From Actinomadura violacea (GTDB lineage: Bacteria > Actinomycetota > Actinomycetes > Streptosporangiales > Streptosporangiaceae), in the NCBI RefSeq assembly GCF_017573465.1, contig NZ_JAGEPF010000032.1, positions 62,001-126,000 on the forward strand: 64,000 nt of DNA. The letters run 5' to 3'. Positions 27,337-35,655 of the stretch are shown in pieces. How positions within the stretch are numbered: the first letter of the stretch is position 1; each line of letters starts with the position of its first letter. The position numbers and the translations under genes were made by a program. The notes below the pieces were generated by a model. That model did no database searches. It saw only the letters and a program-made list of their open reading frames with translations, and was not told where the DNA came from.

Positions 27337-28704
27337 CTAGATGATCGCGGCGTCGTAGAGGATCCGCTTCATCGCCGGCACGGGCAGGCCGGGGTTGCGC
27401 GCCGCGCTCCCGGCCGCGTCCGGGTCGTCGAGCAGCTCCAGCAGCCGGGCCTCGGGCAGCCGGGCGTCGCGCGCCGCCGCCCAGCGCACGCCCGGCTCCT
27501 CGTCCCGGCTCAGCCGCTCGACGACCCGCGCCGGCAGCTCGGGGTCGCGCAGCGCCAGCCTCCGCGCGACGGGATCGTCCGACTCCGCGAGCCGGGCGAG
27601 GCCCGCGCGCGGGAAGTTCGGGTGCTCGGTGCGGTCCATCCGGGTGACGAAATGCGCCTCCAGAGCGACCGACAGCAGCAGTTCACCGGGTGGATCGGGA
27701 TGCTTCTCCGACAGCAGCAGCCGCACGACGAAGTCCTCGTCGTCAGCCAGCCGCGCGACCAGGTCGGGCGGCAGGTGCGGGCTGTAGGCCGCGAACCGGC
27801 GCAGACCGTTGTGCGCGGACGTGGCGTACCGCCGCATCAGGTCCAGGTCGTCCAGCCGGTTCCAGAACCAGTCCGGCGGCCTGAGGCGGTCGTCGGGACC
27901 GACGCGGTAGTCGATCGCCGCGCGCTGCTCCTCGGTCAGCTCGGGGCGCAGCGACACCGCGAGCCGCACCTCGTGCTCGGGGTCGTCCGCCAGGGCGGCG
28001 ACGAGGTCGGGCGGCAGGCTCGGGTTCGCGGCGACGGCCCGGCGGACGGCGTCCCGCCCGTCCCGGCACAGCGCGGCCGCCTGCCCGAAGTCCAGCGGGA
28101 CGCTGGCCACGGCGCCGGTGTCGCCGGCGGCCAGCAGCGGCGCGGCCACCTCCGGGCGGCGGTGGGCGGCGAGCGAGACCGCCGTCCGCCGCACCCCCGG
28201 ATCGGGGTCCTCCAGCGCCGCGTCGACGATCTCCTCCGGCGGTTCCGGCCAGGTGAGCAGGGCGCCGCGGCGGACCCGCGGGTCCGGATCGGCCGCGAGC
28301 GCCGCGCGGACGCCATCGGGAAGGTCACGGTCGACCACGGCGTCGCGGACGCCGGGGTCCGGGTCGGCGGCCAGCCGCCGGAGGACGTCCGCGGGCAGGG
28401 GCTTGCTCGGCTCCCACGCCTCGGGGATCGCGGCGAGCGCCCGGCGCACGATCGGGTCGGGATCGTCGGCGAGCGGCGCGCGCAGTTCCATCGGCGCGTG
28501 GCCCGACACGGCGACCAGGCGCCGGACGTGCGGGTCGGGATGGCGGACGGCGGCCGCGTAGACCTCGTCCGGCACGCCCGCGCGGCGCAGCATCGCGTGC
28601 CTCATACGCGGTTCGGCGCGCTCCAGGATCAGCAGCAGGTACTCGACCGGGGCGGCGGGATTCGTCGCCACTCCCTCCAGCCGCACCGAGTAGAGCGTTC
28701 GCAC
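27337..28704 (-). CDS. Leucine-rich repeat variant (LRV)/HEAT-like repeat protein
   Basis: 455 residues from GTG 28704, chosen because AGGAGG lies nine bases upstream. The whole protein is a solenoid of about 24-residue repeats built on the pattern PDPxVRRxxV / LPxDVxxxLAxD, for example DPDPIVRRALAA, DPDPGVRDAVVD, DPDPRVRRGALL. No enzymatic domain, signal peptide or membrane helix is present. Such repeats form curved scaffolds for protein binding. Its position between an acyl-CoA dehydrogenase and a TetR gene says nothing clear about partners. Confidence 0.85.
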   Translation of the reverse strand: MRTLYSVRLEGVATNPAAPVEYLLLILERAEPRMRHAMLRRAGVPDEVYAAAVRHPDPHVRRLVAVSGHAPMELRAPLADDPDPIVRRALAAIPEAWEPSKPLPADVLRRLAADPDPGVRDAVVDRDLPDGVRAALAADPDPRVRRGALLTWPEPPEEIVDAALEDPDPGVRRTAVSLAAHRRPEVAAPLLAAGDTGAVASVPLDFGQAAALCRDGRDAVRRAVAANPSLPPDLVAALADDPEHEVRLAVSLRPELTEEQRAAIDYRVGPDDRLRPPDWFWNRLDDLDLMRRYATSAHNGLRRFAAYSPHLPPDLVARLADDEDFVVRLLLSEKHPDPPGELLLSVALEAHFVTRMDRTEHPNFPRAGLARLAESDDPVARRLALRDPELPARVVERLSRDEEPGVRWAAARDARLPEARLLELLDDPDAAGSAARNPGLPVPAMKRILYDAAII

Positions 28705-28804
28705 CCCCGCGACCTCCTCACGCCGGCCTGCGATCACGGTAGCCGCTGCGGCCGCCCGCCGGGAAGGGCGCGGCGCGGCGGACAACTCCCAGGCCAGGCG
28801 GTGT

Positions 28805-28840
28805 TGTCACCGGGTAACACCCGCGGATACCGTTCGGTGT
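28805..28840. promoter_or_regulatory. Operator-like sites upstream of the TetR gene
   Basis: TGTCACC-G-GGTAACA (28805-28819) and ATACCG-TT-CGGTGT (28827-28840) lie between the divergent LRV and TetR genes, 74-109 bases before the TetR ATG. The GGTAACA half-site and the TACCGTT core match the double operator at 25994-26035, although spacings differ. Confidence 0.45.
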
Positions 28841-28913
28841 ATGCCCGTCCGTCCAGCGCTCACCCCGACCCACGCGCGCCCCGCGCGCCCCGTCCGGCTA
28901 CGGTGATCGCACC

Positions 28914-29570
28914 ATGACGGGCGAAGCGGGCCGGAGGGCACCGGGATCCAGACGCGATCCCGGCCGCAGGCGTGCCCTGCTCGAGGCGGCGGACCGGGTC
29001 ATCCAGCGCGAGGGGCCCGAGGCCTCGATGGCCGCGATCGCCGCCGAGGCGGGCATCAGCAAGCCGATCCTGTACCGCCACTTCGGCGACAAGAGCGGCC
29101 TGTACCAGGCCCTCGCCGAGCGGCACACGCGCAAGCTGATCGAGGGCATCCGGGAGGAGTTCTCCCGGGACGACACGATCCGCGCGCGCACACGGTCCAC
29201 CATCGACACCTACCTGGCGACGATCTCCAAGAACCTGAACCTCTACCGCTTCCTGATGCACCGGGCGAGCGCGGAGGACACCGCCACGCACAGCGCGATG
29301 AGCACGATGATCCGCGACGTGAGCCGGGAACTGGCCGAGGTGATGATCGCCGAGGGCGAGATGGCGGACCGCACCCGCGCCTACGTGTGGGGCCACGCGA
29401 TCGTCGGCATGGTGCAGACCGCCGGCGACTGGTGGCTCGACCAGGCCGACGAGGTGCCGCGCGAGGCCGTCGTCGACGGCCTCGCCGACCTCGTCCTCGG
29501 CGGGCTCCCGGCGGCCGCCTCCGGCGCCCGCGTCCCGCAGATGTTCCCCGACCCGCGATCCCCGAGGTGA
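28914..29570 (+). CDS. TetR-family transcriptional regulator
   Basis: 218 residues. The N-terminal HTH is textbook (ALLEAADRVIQREGPEASMA, IAAEAGISKPILYRHFGDKSGLY, residues 20-75). The C-terminal ligand domain is all-helical with the segment AMSTMIRDVSRELAEV and WGHAIVGMVQTAGDWWLDQ. Regulators of this kind in actinomycetes often control fatty-acid genes with acyl-CoA as effector, which fits the similar operator ahead of the acyl-CoA dehydrogenase. Its TGA overlaps the GTG of the following cupin gene (GTGA). Confidence 0.92.
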   Translation: MTGEAGRRAPGSRRDPGRRRALLEAADRVIQREGPEASMAAIAAEAGISKPILYRHFGDKSGLYQALAERHTRKLIEGIREEFSRDDTIRARTRSTIDTYLATISKNLNLYRFLMHRASAEDTATHSAMSTMIRDVSRELAEVMIAEGEMADRTRAYVWGHAIVGMVQTAGDWWLDQADEVPREAVVDGLADLVLGGLPAAASGARVPQMFPDPRSPR

Positions 29571-30010
29571 CCGTGCAGACCGACGTGCCCGTGCCGACCG
29601 ACGCCCGCGCGCAGACCGGCGTGCCCGCGCAGACCGACGCTCCCGCGCCGCAGGGCGCGCGGCAGGAGCCGGAGGTGCTGACCGAGCGGCGGCCGTGGGG
29701 CGCCTTCGAGCAGTTCACGCTGAACGAGCCGTCCACCGTCAAGATCATCTACGTGGAGCCGGGGCAGCGGCTCAGCCTGCAGCGGCACCGCGACCGCGAC
29801 GAGCTGTGGGTCGCGCTCGACCCCGGCGCGGTGTTCGAGGTGGCGGGCCGCCGGACGCTGCCGCAGGTCGGCGAGCGGGTGCTGATCCGGGCCGGGCAGA
29901 CGCACCGGCTGGGCTCGGACGGCCCCGCGGTGCGGGTCATGGAGATCGCGTTCGGGCACTTCGACGAGGACGACATCGAGCGGCTCGAGGACTCCTACGG
30001 CCGCGCCTGA
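29567..30010 (+). CDS. Cupin protein, C-terminal type II phosphomannose isomerase-like
   Basis: 147 residues from GTG 29567 (GTGA overlap with the TetR stop). The first 35 residues are an imperfect Thr-Asp/Pro-Val repeat and may be partly untranslated. The folded part begins at RRPWGAFEQF, near 43, and contains the mannose-6-phosphate isomerase cupin motifs VEPGQRLSLQRHRDRDELW (metal-binding His/Glu), GERVLIRAGQTHRL and AFGHFDEDDIERLEDSYGR. It corresponds to the isomerase domain of GDP-mannose pyrophosphorylase/PMI fusions, here as a free-standing unit. Sugar substrate not proven. Confidence 0.85.
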   Translation: MTVQTDVPVPTDARAQTGVPAQTDAPAPQGARQEPEVLTERRPWGAFEQFTLNEPSTVKIIYVEPGQRLSLQRHRDRDELWVALDPGAVFEVAGRRTLPQVGERVLIRAGQTHRLGSDGPAVRVMEIAFGHFDEDDIERLEDSYGRA

Positions 30011-30059
30011 CCGGGCCTACGGCCGCGCCTGACCGGGCCTACGGCCGCACCTGGCCGCG
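29994..30059. repeat. Three tandem 22-base units spanning two convergent stop codons
   Basis: The unit CCTACGGCCGCGCCTGACCG plus GG occurs exactly at 29994-30015 and 30016-30037, and in degenerate form at 30038-30059. The first unit carries the cupin stop; the third carries the stop of the convergent secreted protein. Confidence 0.9.
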
Positions 30060-30551
30060 TCCGCGCGTCCTGCGGAACCGGGACCGGGCCAGCGCGGCCG
30101 CGCCCGCCCCGGCGGCTCCCGCCGCCAGCACCAGCGCCACCGAGGTCCACGGCACGGCGAACCCGTCGTCGCCGGGCATGGCCCAGCCGTGCGGGCGGGG
30201 CCGGCGCGCCCCCCGCACCTCCAGGGGCGCCCGCTCGGCCCGCCCCGACGGGACGCACCAGGCGGTGACGGGGCGGCGGCCGGTCTCCCGGGCCACCCGC
30301 GCCTCGACGCGGAACCGGCCGCCCCGCACCGCGCCCTCGCCGGCCGCGGCGCCGGAGACGCGCACGCCCCGGTCCCCGGCCGGGCAGGTGCCGGTCACCA
30401 CCACGGTCTCGCCCGGCCGGGCGCGTCCCGGCGTGACGACGGGGCCCGCGGCGCGCGCCGCCGGCCCGGCACCGCACACGAACGCGCCGCACACGATCCC
30501 GCCGCACAGCAGGGCGCTCGGCAGTGCCCCGGCGCGCGCGATGGCTCTCAC
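30039..30551 (-). CDS. Small secreted, C-terminally anchored protein of unknown function
   Basis: 170 residues. A signal peptide covers about 1-35 (ALPSALLCGGIVCGAFVCGA, cleavage after ARA). The exported domain (about 36-125) is beta-rich with VVTPGRARPGETVVVTGTCP, an immunoglobulin-like pattern common in actinobacterial surface proteins. A single hydrophobic helix (VALVLAAGAAGAGAAALA) and a basic tail (RSRFRRTRGRGQ) end the protein, without a sortase motif. So it should sit in the membrane with its domain outside. I do not recognise a function. Confidence 0.65.
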   Translation of the reverse strand: MRAIARAGALPSALLCGGIVCGAFVCGAGPAARAAGPVVTPGRARPGETVVVTGTCPAGDRGVRVSGAAAGEGAVRGGRFRVEARVARETGRRPVTAWCVPSGRAERAPLEVRGARRPRPHGWAMPGDDGFAVPWTSVALVLAAGAAGAGAAALARSRFRRTRGRGQVRP

Positions 30552-30645
30552 ATGGCGGATGATGCCCGTGCGGGCGACCGCTCAAGGCGCGGCACCCGCC
30601 GACTTTGCCGACTCTTGGCCCGCCCGTCCCGGACGGGCGGCGCGT

Positions 30646-30678
30646 ACGGAGCGCGCACGGAGCGCGAACGGAGCGCGA
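30646..30678. repeat. Three tandem 11-base repeats
   Basis: ACGGAGCGCGC, ACGGAGCGCGA, ACGGAGCGCGA head to tail, seven bases before the mctP terminator stem. Confidence 0.8.
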
Positions 30679-30685
30679 ACGGAAA

Positions 30686-30721
30686 CGGCCCGCGGCGCGC
30701 GTGGGGGCGCGCCGCGGGCCG
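30686..30721 (-). terminator. Terminator of the DUF3311-mctP operon
   Basis: A perfect 15-base GC stem (30686-30700 with 30707-30721) and a six-base loop, 24 bases beyond the symporter stop. On the minus strand the stem is followed by TTTCC. Confidence 0.85.
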
Positions 30722-30744
30722 GGACCGTGTCCGGAAGGCCGGGA

Positions 30745-32355
30745 TCAGGTGCTGCTGCTGAGCTCCAGGTCCTTCACCTTCGGGTCGCCCTCGTCGGCCA
30801 GGTAGTCGGCCGCGCGGGTGGCGTCCTCGCCGTCCTTCAGCTTGACCGCGCGGAAGACCAGCGTCGCCACGACGGTGACGACCAGGTTCACCGCCAGCGC
30901 GAGCATGCCGACGTAGACGGTCTTCTCGGTGTCCAGGCCGAGGTCGCTCAGCTTGAACGCCGAGCCGCCGAAGTGCGCCTTGTGCTTGGCCGGGTTCGGG
31001 ATGTCGTACAGCATCCAGAGCCCCGCGACCATGCCCGCGGCCCAGCCGGCGATCAGCGCGCCGCGGTGGAACCAGCGGGTGACCAGCCCGAGCGCGACCG
31101 ACGGCAGCGTCTGCAGGATGATGACGCCGCCGATCAGCTGCAGGTCGATCGAGAACTGCGGGTCCAGCACCAGGATGCACAGCACGGCGCCGATCTTGAC
31201 GACCAGCGACACCAGCTTGCTGACCAGCGCCTCCTGCTTCTCCGTGGCGCCCCTGTGCAGGTACTCCTTGTAGATGTTGCGGGTGAACAGGTTCGCCGCC
31301 GCGATCGACATGATCGCGGCCGGGACGAGCGCGCCGATGCCGACGGCGGCGTAGGCGACGCCCGCGAACCAGTCCGGGAACATGTGGTCGAACAGCAGCG
31401 GGACGACGGTGTTGGTGTCCGGGCTGCCGTCGGTGACGACCGGCTTGACCCCCGCCGCGATCGCCATGAAGCCGAGCAGCGCGATCAGCCCGAGCACGAA
31501 GCTGTAGGCCGGCAGCGCCGCCATGTTCCGCTTGATCACGTTGCGGTTCTTGCTGGCCAGCACGCCGGTGACGCTGTGCGGGTAGAGGAACAGCGCGAGC
31601 GCCGAGCCGAGCGCGAGCATCGCGTAGTTCAGCTGGTTGCCGCCGTTCAGCAGGACGCCGTCGGTCGGCGCCGGCGTCTTGGCGAACTTGGCCTGCGCCG
31701 CGTCGAAGACGTGCCCCCAGCCGCCCAGCTTGGACGGGATGTACAGCACCGCGACGATGATGACCAGGTAGATCAGCAGGTCCTTGACGAAGGCGATCAG
31801 CGCCGGGGCGCGCAGCCCGGACTGGTAGGTGTAGGCCGCCAGCACGATGAACGCGATGATCAGCGGCCAGTGCCCGTTCACGCCCATCGTCTTCAGCACG
31901 GCCTGGATGCCGACGAGCTGCAGCGCGATGTAGGGCATCGTGGCGACGATGCCGGTGATCGCGATGACCAGCGCCAGCGCCGGCGAGCCGAACCGGGCCC
32001 GGACGAAGTCCGCGGGCGTGACGAACCCGTGCACGTGCGACACCGACCAGAGCCGGATCAGCACGAGGAACACCAGCGGGTAGACGACGATCGTGTAGGG
32101 GACGGCGTAGAAGCCCGCCGCGCCCGCGCCGAACACCAGGGCGGGGACGGCGACGAAGGTGTAGGCGGTGTAGAGGTCGCCGCCGATCAGGAACCAGGTG
32201 ATCCAGCTGCCGAAGCTGCGGCCGCCGAGGCCCCACTCGTCCAGCGAGTGCATGCTGTCCGGCCGCCGCCACCGGGCGGCGACGAAGCCCAGCCCGCTGA
32301 CCAGCAGGAACAGCGCCACGAAGACGACCATCTCGGTCGTGTGCCCGTGCGCCAT
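30745..32355 (-). CDS. mctP: Sodium:solute symporter, monocarboxylate uptake (MctP type)
   Basis: 536 residues with about thirteen transmembrane helices. Typical SSS features are GGRSFGSWITWFLIGGDLYTAYTFVA at residues 44-70, where the segment after helix 1 matches MctP/MctC, TGIVATMPYIALQLVGIQ, and the sodium-site region SIAAANLFTRNIYKEYLH. Such carriers import acetate, propionate, pyruvate or lactate. A DUF3311 protein three bases upstream is the standard partner. The window also holds aceA and ramB, which fits an ability to grow on short acids, but they are 9 kb away. Confidence 0.9.
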   Translation of the reverse strand: MAHGHTTEMVVFVALFLLVSGLGFVAARWRRPDSMHSLDEWGLGGRSFGSWITWFLIGGDLYTAYTFVAVPALVFGAGAAGFYAVPYTIVVYPLVFLVLIRLWSVSHVHGFVTPADFVRARFGSPALALVIAITGIVATMPYIALQLVGIQAVLKTMGVNGHWPLIIAFIVLAAYTYQSGLRAPALIAFVKDLLIYLVIIVAVLYIPSKLGGWGHVFDAAQAKFAKTPAPTDGVLLNGGNQLNYAMLALGSALALFLYPHSVTGVLASKNRNVIKRNMAALPAYSFVLGLIALLGFMAIAAGVKPVVTDGSPDTNTVVPLLFDHMFPDWFAGVAYAAVGIGALVPAAIMSIAAANLFTRNIYKEYLHRGATEKQEALVSKLVSLVVKIGAVLCILVLDPQFSIDLQLIGGVIILQTLPSVALGLVTRWFHRGALIAGWAAGMVAGLWMLYDIPNPAKHKAHFGGSAFKLSDLGLDTEKTVYVGMLALAVNLVVTVVATLVFRAVKLKDGEDATRAADYLADEGDPKVKDLELSSST

Positions 32356-32358
32356 GGG

Positions 32359-32583
32359 TCAGTCCCTCTTCCGCGTCATGAGGTACACGATGACGGTGCA
32401 GGCGACGCCGAGCGGGATGAAGGCGAGCTGCATCCAGTAGAAGGCCGGGAAACCGGCGAGTCGCGGCCCGTCGCTGTTGAACAGGAAGGTCAGCAGCGGG
32501 ACGACGATGGGAACGATCAGCAGCCAGTTCCACGGGCTGCGGTCGGAGCGCCGCGCCGGCTCCGGTGGGTCTTGCGAGGCCAA
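32359..32583 (-). CDS. DUF3311 small membrane protein, symporter partner
   Basis: 74 residues from TTG 32583, selected because AGGAGG lies six bases upstream; longer forms enter promoter DNA. Two transmembrane helices (LLIVPIVVPLLTFLF and FYWMQLAFIPLGVACTVIVYL) fit DUF3311, which nearly always precedes MctP-like symporters and is believed to help their function. It is separated by three bases from the symporter start. Confidence 0.82.
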   Translation of the reverse strand: MASQDPPEPARRSDRSPWNWLLIVPIVVPLLTFLFNSDGPRLAGFPAFYWMQLAFIPLGVACTVIVYLMTRKRD

Positions 32584-32835
32584 AGGGATCCTCCTCGTGC
32601 GTGCGGCACGCGGTCCGCCCGGATCGCGAGACGGACCCTGCCAGGGGTGAAGCCGGGAAAGGCTATCCACCGGCGGTAACGGCCCGATATCGGCTCCGGC
32701 ACGACTTGGCTGGATCGTTCCACCCTGTGGACGCCCAGCTCAGCGGGGGGAGACGGTCCTTGACCGCGGCGGCGGGGCGGGTCGCGCGTCCGGCGGCGGT
32801 CCCCGCGCCGGGGCGGACACTGGTAGCCTCCCCGT

Positions 32836-32874
32836 ATGCGAACCGCGACCCGCCGGTGGTGGTGGCGCCGCTGA
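32836..32874 (+). CDS. trpL: trp operon leader peptide
   Basis: Twelve codons: MRTATRRWWWRR, with three consecutive Trp codons, 104 bases ahead of the anthranilate synthase gene and followed by an attenuator hairpin. Ribosome stalling at the Trp codons would prevent terminator formation when tryptophan is scarce. Similar WWW leaders are known before fused trpE(G) genes in rhizobia and in Streptomyces venezuelae. It may start very close to the transcription start, since TAGCCT at 32824-32829 could be its -10. Confidence 0.9.
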   Translation: MRTATRRWWWRR

Positions 32875-32906
32875 GGCGGCGCCGGTTCGTGCATGTCCCA
32901 GACCAG

Positions 32907-32934
32907 GCGACCGCCCTCATCGGCGGTCGCTTTT
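32907..32934 (+). terminator. Transcription attenuator upstream of trpEG
   Basis: GCGACCGCC (32907-32915) pairs perfectly with GGCGGTCGC (32922-32930) across a six-base loop and is followed by TTTT. The GGCGG/GGCGCC-rich stretch just after the leader peptide (32875-32885) can pair with CCGCC of the left arm as antiterminator. Confidence 0.88.
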
Positions 32935-32978
32935 CGTCGTCCGCCGGTCGCAGGGCCCGAAAACGAGGGGCCACCGCG

Positions 32979-35147
32979 GTGGAGACCGTCTCACAGCAGC
33001 CGCTGACCAGCGAGTTCGTCACGGCCGGGGGCGTACGGGTGACCCGTACCGCCGTCCCGGTGGATTCCGAGCGCAAGTCCGGCGTGCTGAACGCCCTCGT
33101 CGCCGCGGTGGGGGAGCGGCGCGGCGGCGTGCTCAGCTCGGGCATGGAGTATCCGGGCCGCTACAGCCGCTGGCACATGGCCTACGTCGACCCGTGCCTG
33201 GAGATCGTCGCGCGCGGCCGGAACGTGTCCGTCCGCGTGCTCAACGACCGGGGGCGCGTGGTCCTTCCGGCGGTGGCGGGGGCGCTGCGCCCGGCCGGCG
33301 AGGTCCGCGCGGACGGTCCGGAGGCGTTCGAGCTCTTCGTCCCGCCGACCGAGGAGTTCTTCACCGAGGAGGAGCGCAGCCGCCAGCCCACCGTCTTCAC
33401 GGCGCTGCGCGCGGTGATCGACCTGTTCCGGTGCGACGACCCGCACCTCGGTCTGTACGGGGCGTTCGGGTACGACCTGTCGCTGCAGTTCGAGCCGCTG
33501 CGCACGCGGCTGGAGCGGCCCGCCGACCAGCGCGACCTCGTCCTGCACCTGGCCGACGAGATGGTCGTCGTGGACCGCAAGCGCGAGACCTCGCACCGCA
33601 TGTCCTACGAGTTCGAGGTGGGCGGCGCGAGCACGGCCGGCCTGCCGCGCGCGACTGAGCCGACGCCCGTCCCGGCGCGGGGCCGCGACCTGCCGCCGCA
33701 GCCGGTGCCGGGCGTGTACGCGCAGATGGTGCGGGACGCCAAGGACAAGTTCGTCCGCGGCGACCTGTTCGAGGTGACGCCGGGCCACGCCATGTACGGG
33801 CGCTGCGACGCGCCCGCGGTGTTCTTCGAGCGGCTCCGCGAGACCAACCCGGCGCCGTACGAGTTCATGTTCAACCTCGGCGACGGCGAGTACCTCGTCG
33901 GCGCGTCGCCGGAGATGTTCGTCCGGGTCACCGGCGACCGGGTGGAGACCTGCCCGATCGCCGGGACGATCAGGCGCGGCGAGGACGCGCTGGAGGACGC
34001 CGACCAGATCCGCGCGATCCTGTCGTCGGCCAAGGACGAGTCCGAGCTGACGATGTGCACCGACGTCGACCGCAACGACAAGTCGCGGGTGTGCGTGCCG
34101 GGCAGCGTGCGGGTGCTGGGCCGCCGGCAGATCGAGCTGTACTCGCGGCTGATCCACACCGTCGACCACATCGAGGGCCGGCTGCGTCCCGGCTTCGACG
34201 CGCTGGACGCGTTCCTGACCCACATGTGGGCGGTGACGGTGACGGGCGCGCCGAAGGCGTGGGCGATGCAGTTCATCGAGGACCACGAGGAGTCGCCGCG
34301 CCGCTGGTACGGCGGCGCGGTCGGCTGCATCGGGTTCGACGGGTCGATGAACACGGGGCTGACGCTGCGGACCGCGCAGATCCGCGACGGCGTCGCGACG
34401 GTGCGGGCCGGCGCGACGCTGCTCTACGACTCCGACCCCGACGAGGAGGAGCGCGAGACGCACCTGAAGGCCAGCGCGCTGCTCGGGGCGCTGGAGGCGT
34501 CGCAGCGGCAGGCGTCCGGGGCGCCGGCCGAGGAGCCGGCGCCGTCGCCGGACCTGCCGGGCGAGGGGCTGAAGGTGCTGCTCGTCGACCACGAGGACTC
34601 GTTCGTCAACACCCTCGCCGACTACTTCCGCCAGCAGGGCGCCGAGGTGGTCACGCTGCGGCACGGGTTCCCCGCCCGGATGCTGGACGAGCACGCGCCG
34701 GACCTGGTGGTGCTGTCGCCCGGCCCGGGCCGTCCGGACGACTTCGCGACCCGCGCGCTGCTGGACGCCTTGGACGAGCGGGCCCTGCCGGTCTTCGGGG
34801 TGTGCCTCGGCCTGCAGGCGATGGTCGAGCACGCGGGCGGGGACCTGGTCCTGCTGCCCGAGCCGTCGCACGGCAAGCCCGGCCAGGTGAAGGTGACCGG
34901 GGGAGCGCTGTTCGAGGGCCTCGCCGACGAGTTCACCGCGGCCCGCTACCACTCGCTGCACGCCACCCCGGACCGGGTGAAGGGCTACGAGGTGACGGCG
35001 CTGACCGGGGACGTCGTGATGGCGGTCGAGGACGCGGCCCGGCGCCGGTGGGCGGTGCAGTTCCACCCGGAGTCGATCCTGACCGCGGCGGGCGGCGCCG
35101 GGCACCGGATCGTGGCGAACGTGCTGCGGCTGTGCCGGGCCCGGTGA
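32979..35147 (+). CDS. trpEG: Anthranilate synthase, fused TrpE-TrpG
   Basis: 722 residues from GTG 32979 (GAGGGG upstream). The chorismate-binding TrpE part covers about 1-500: GLYGAFGYDLSLQ, YVVGASPEM-like YLVGASPEMFV, CPIAGTIRRGED, DVDRNDKSRVC and TVTGAPKAWAMQ. A short linker leads to the TrpG glutaminase (about 528-722) with catalytic Cys609 in FGVCLGLQ, His696 and Glu698 in FHPES. It converts chorismate and glutamine to anthranilate. The fused alphaproteobacterial-type arrangement is also known in streptomycetes. Regulation is by the leader peptide and attenuator just upstream. No other trp gene is adjacent. Confidence 0.96.
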   Translation: METVSQQPLTSEFVTAGGVRVTRTAVPVDSERKSGVLNALVAAVGERRGGVLSSGMEYPGRYSRWHMAYVDPCLEIVARGRNVSVRVLNDRGRVVLPAVAGALRPAGEVRADGPEAFELFVPPTEEFFTEEERSRQPTVFTALRAVIDLFRCDDPHLGLYGAFGYDLSLQFEPLRTRLERPADQRDLVLHLADEMVVVDRKRETSHRMSYEFEVGGASTAGLPRATEPTPVPARGRDLPPQPVPGVYAQMVRDAKDKFVRGDLFEVTPGHAMYGRCDAPAVFFERLRETNPAPYEFMFNLGDGEYLVGASPEMFVRVTGDRVETCPIAGTIRRGEDALEDADQIRAILSSAKDESELTMCTDVDRNDKSRVCVPGSVRVLGRRQIELYSRLIHTVDHIEGRLRPGFDALDAFLTHMWAVTVTGAPKAWAMQFIEDHEESPRRWYGGAVGCIGFDGSMNTGLTLRTAQIRDGVATVRAGATLLYDSDPDEEERETHLKASALLGALEASQRQASGAPAEEPAPSPDLPGEGLKVLLVDHEDSFVNTLADYFRQQGAEVVTLRHGFPARMLDEHAPDLVVLSPGPGRPDDFATRALLDALDERALPVFGVCLGLQAMVEHAGGDLVLLPEPSHGKPGQVKVTGGALFEGLADEFTAARYHSLHATPDRVKGYEVTALTGDVVMAVEDAARRRWAVQFHPESILTAAGGAGHRIVANVLRLCRAR

Positions 35148-35342
35148 CCCGCCGGCAGCCAGGATCGTTCGGGGCCGAATGTCAACCCGCCGGACGCAGG
35201 ATCCGGTCCTCGTCCTGAGGCATCGGCGCGCCCGCCCGGAAATGGTCCCGGAGTTCCTGGACCGGTCCCGGCGGACGCGGAAGACTCGTGCCGACCGGCC
35301 ACCGGGCCGCCCCGTGCGGCGCGCGTGATCGCCGTTATCCCG

Positions 35343-35370
35343 GCGGAGGGGGGAGCGATCCCCCCTCCGC
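35343..35370 (+). terminator. Terminator downstream of trpEG
   Basis: GCGGAGGGGGG (35343-35353) pairs perfectly with CCCCCCTCCGC (35360-35370), loop of six. It is the only structure I see in the 297 bases between trpEG and the next small gene. Confidence 0.7.
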
Positions 35371-35444
35371 ACGAAACCCCCGGTTCGGGTTGACCGAATC
35401 GAGACGGTGGTTTTGCCCGGTTCTTAGCGGGGATCCCGTCCGCC

Positions 35445-35591
35445 ATGATGACAATCCTGTGGCTCATCGCCGTGATCCTGGTGATCTCCGGCATCTACGT
35501 GATCCTCGCCCGGCGCGAGCTGATCTGGGGCATCGTCCTCATCGTCGTCGGCCTGCTCGTCGGCCCGGGCGGCGTGAGCATCTTCACCTGA
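35445..35591 (+). CDS. Small hydrophobic membrane protein
   Basis: 48 residues, starting MMTILWLIAVILVISG. Two short transmembrane helices flank a basic turn (LARRELIW), and the end is GLLVGPGGVSIFT. It has good coding character and its own intergenic space on both sides. Small proteins with this GPGG-type ending seem common in actinobacteria, but I know no function. It is too short to be found by length alone, so existence is likely rather than certain. Confidence 0.6.
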   Translation: MMTILWLIAVILVISGIYVILARRELIWGIVLIVVGLLVGPGGVSIFT

Positions 35592-35655
35592 CGCGCGCCG
35601 GGGGACGGCGGAACACTGACGCGCGCTGTCAGGTTTTCGCGCCAGCATCGTCCCC

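Noticed and set aside
28841..28907. A 21-codon frame upstream of the TetR gene as a possible leader peptide
   Set aside because: No ribosome site, no runs of a regulatory codon and no adjacent terminator, unlike the trp leader.
30646..30678. Three 11-base repeats as a possible origin-like iteron or a CRISPR remnant
   Set aside because: Only three head-to-tail copies without spacers, next to a terminator; most likely simple local slippage.
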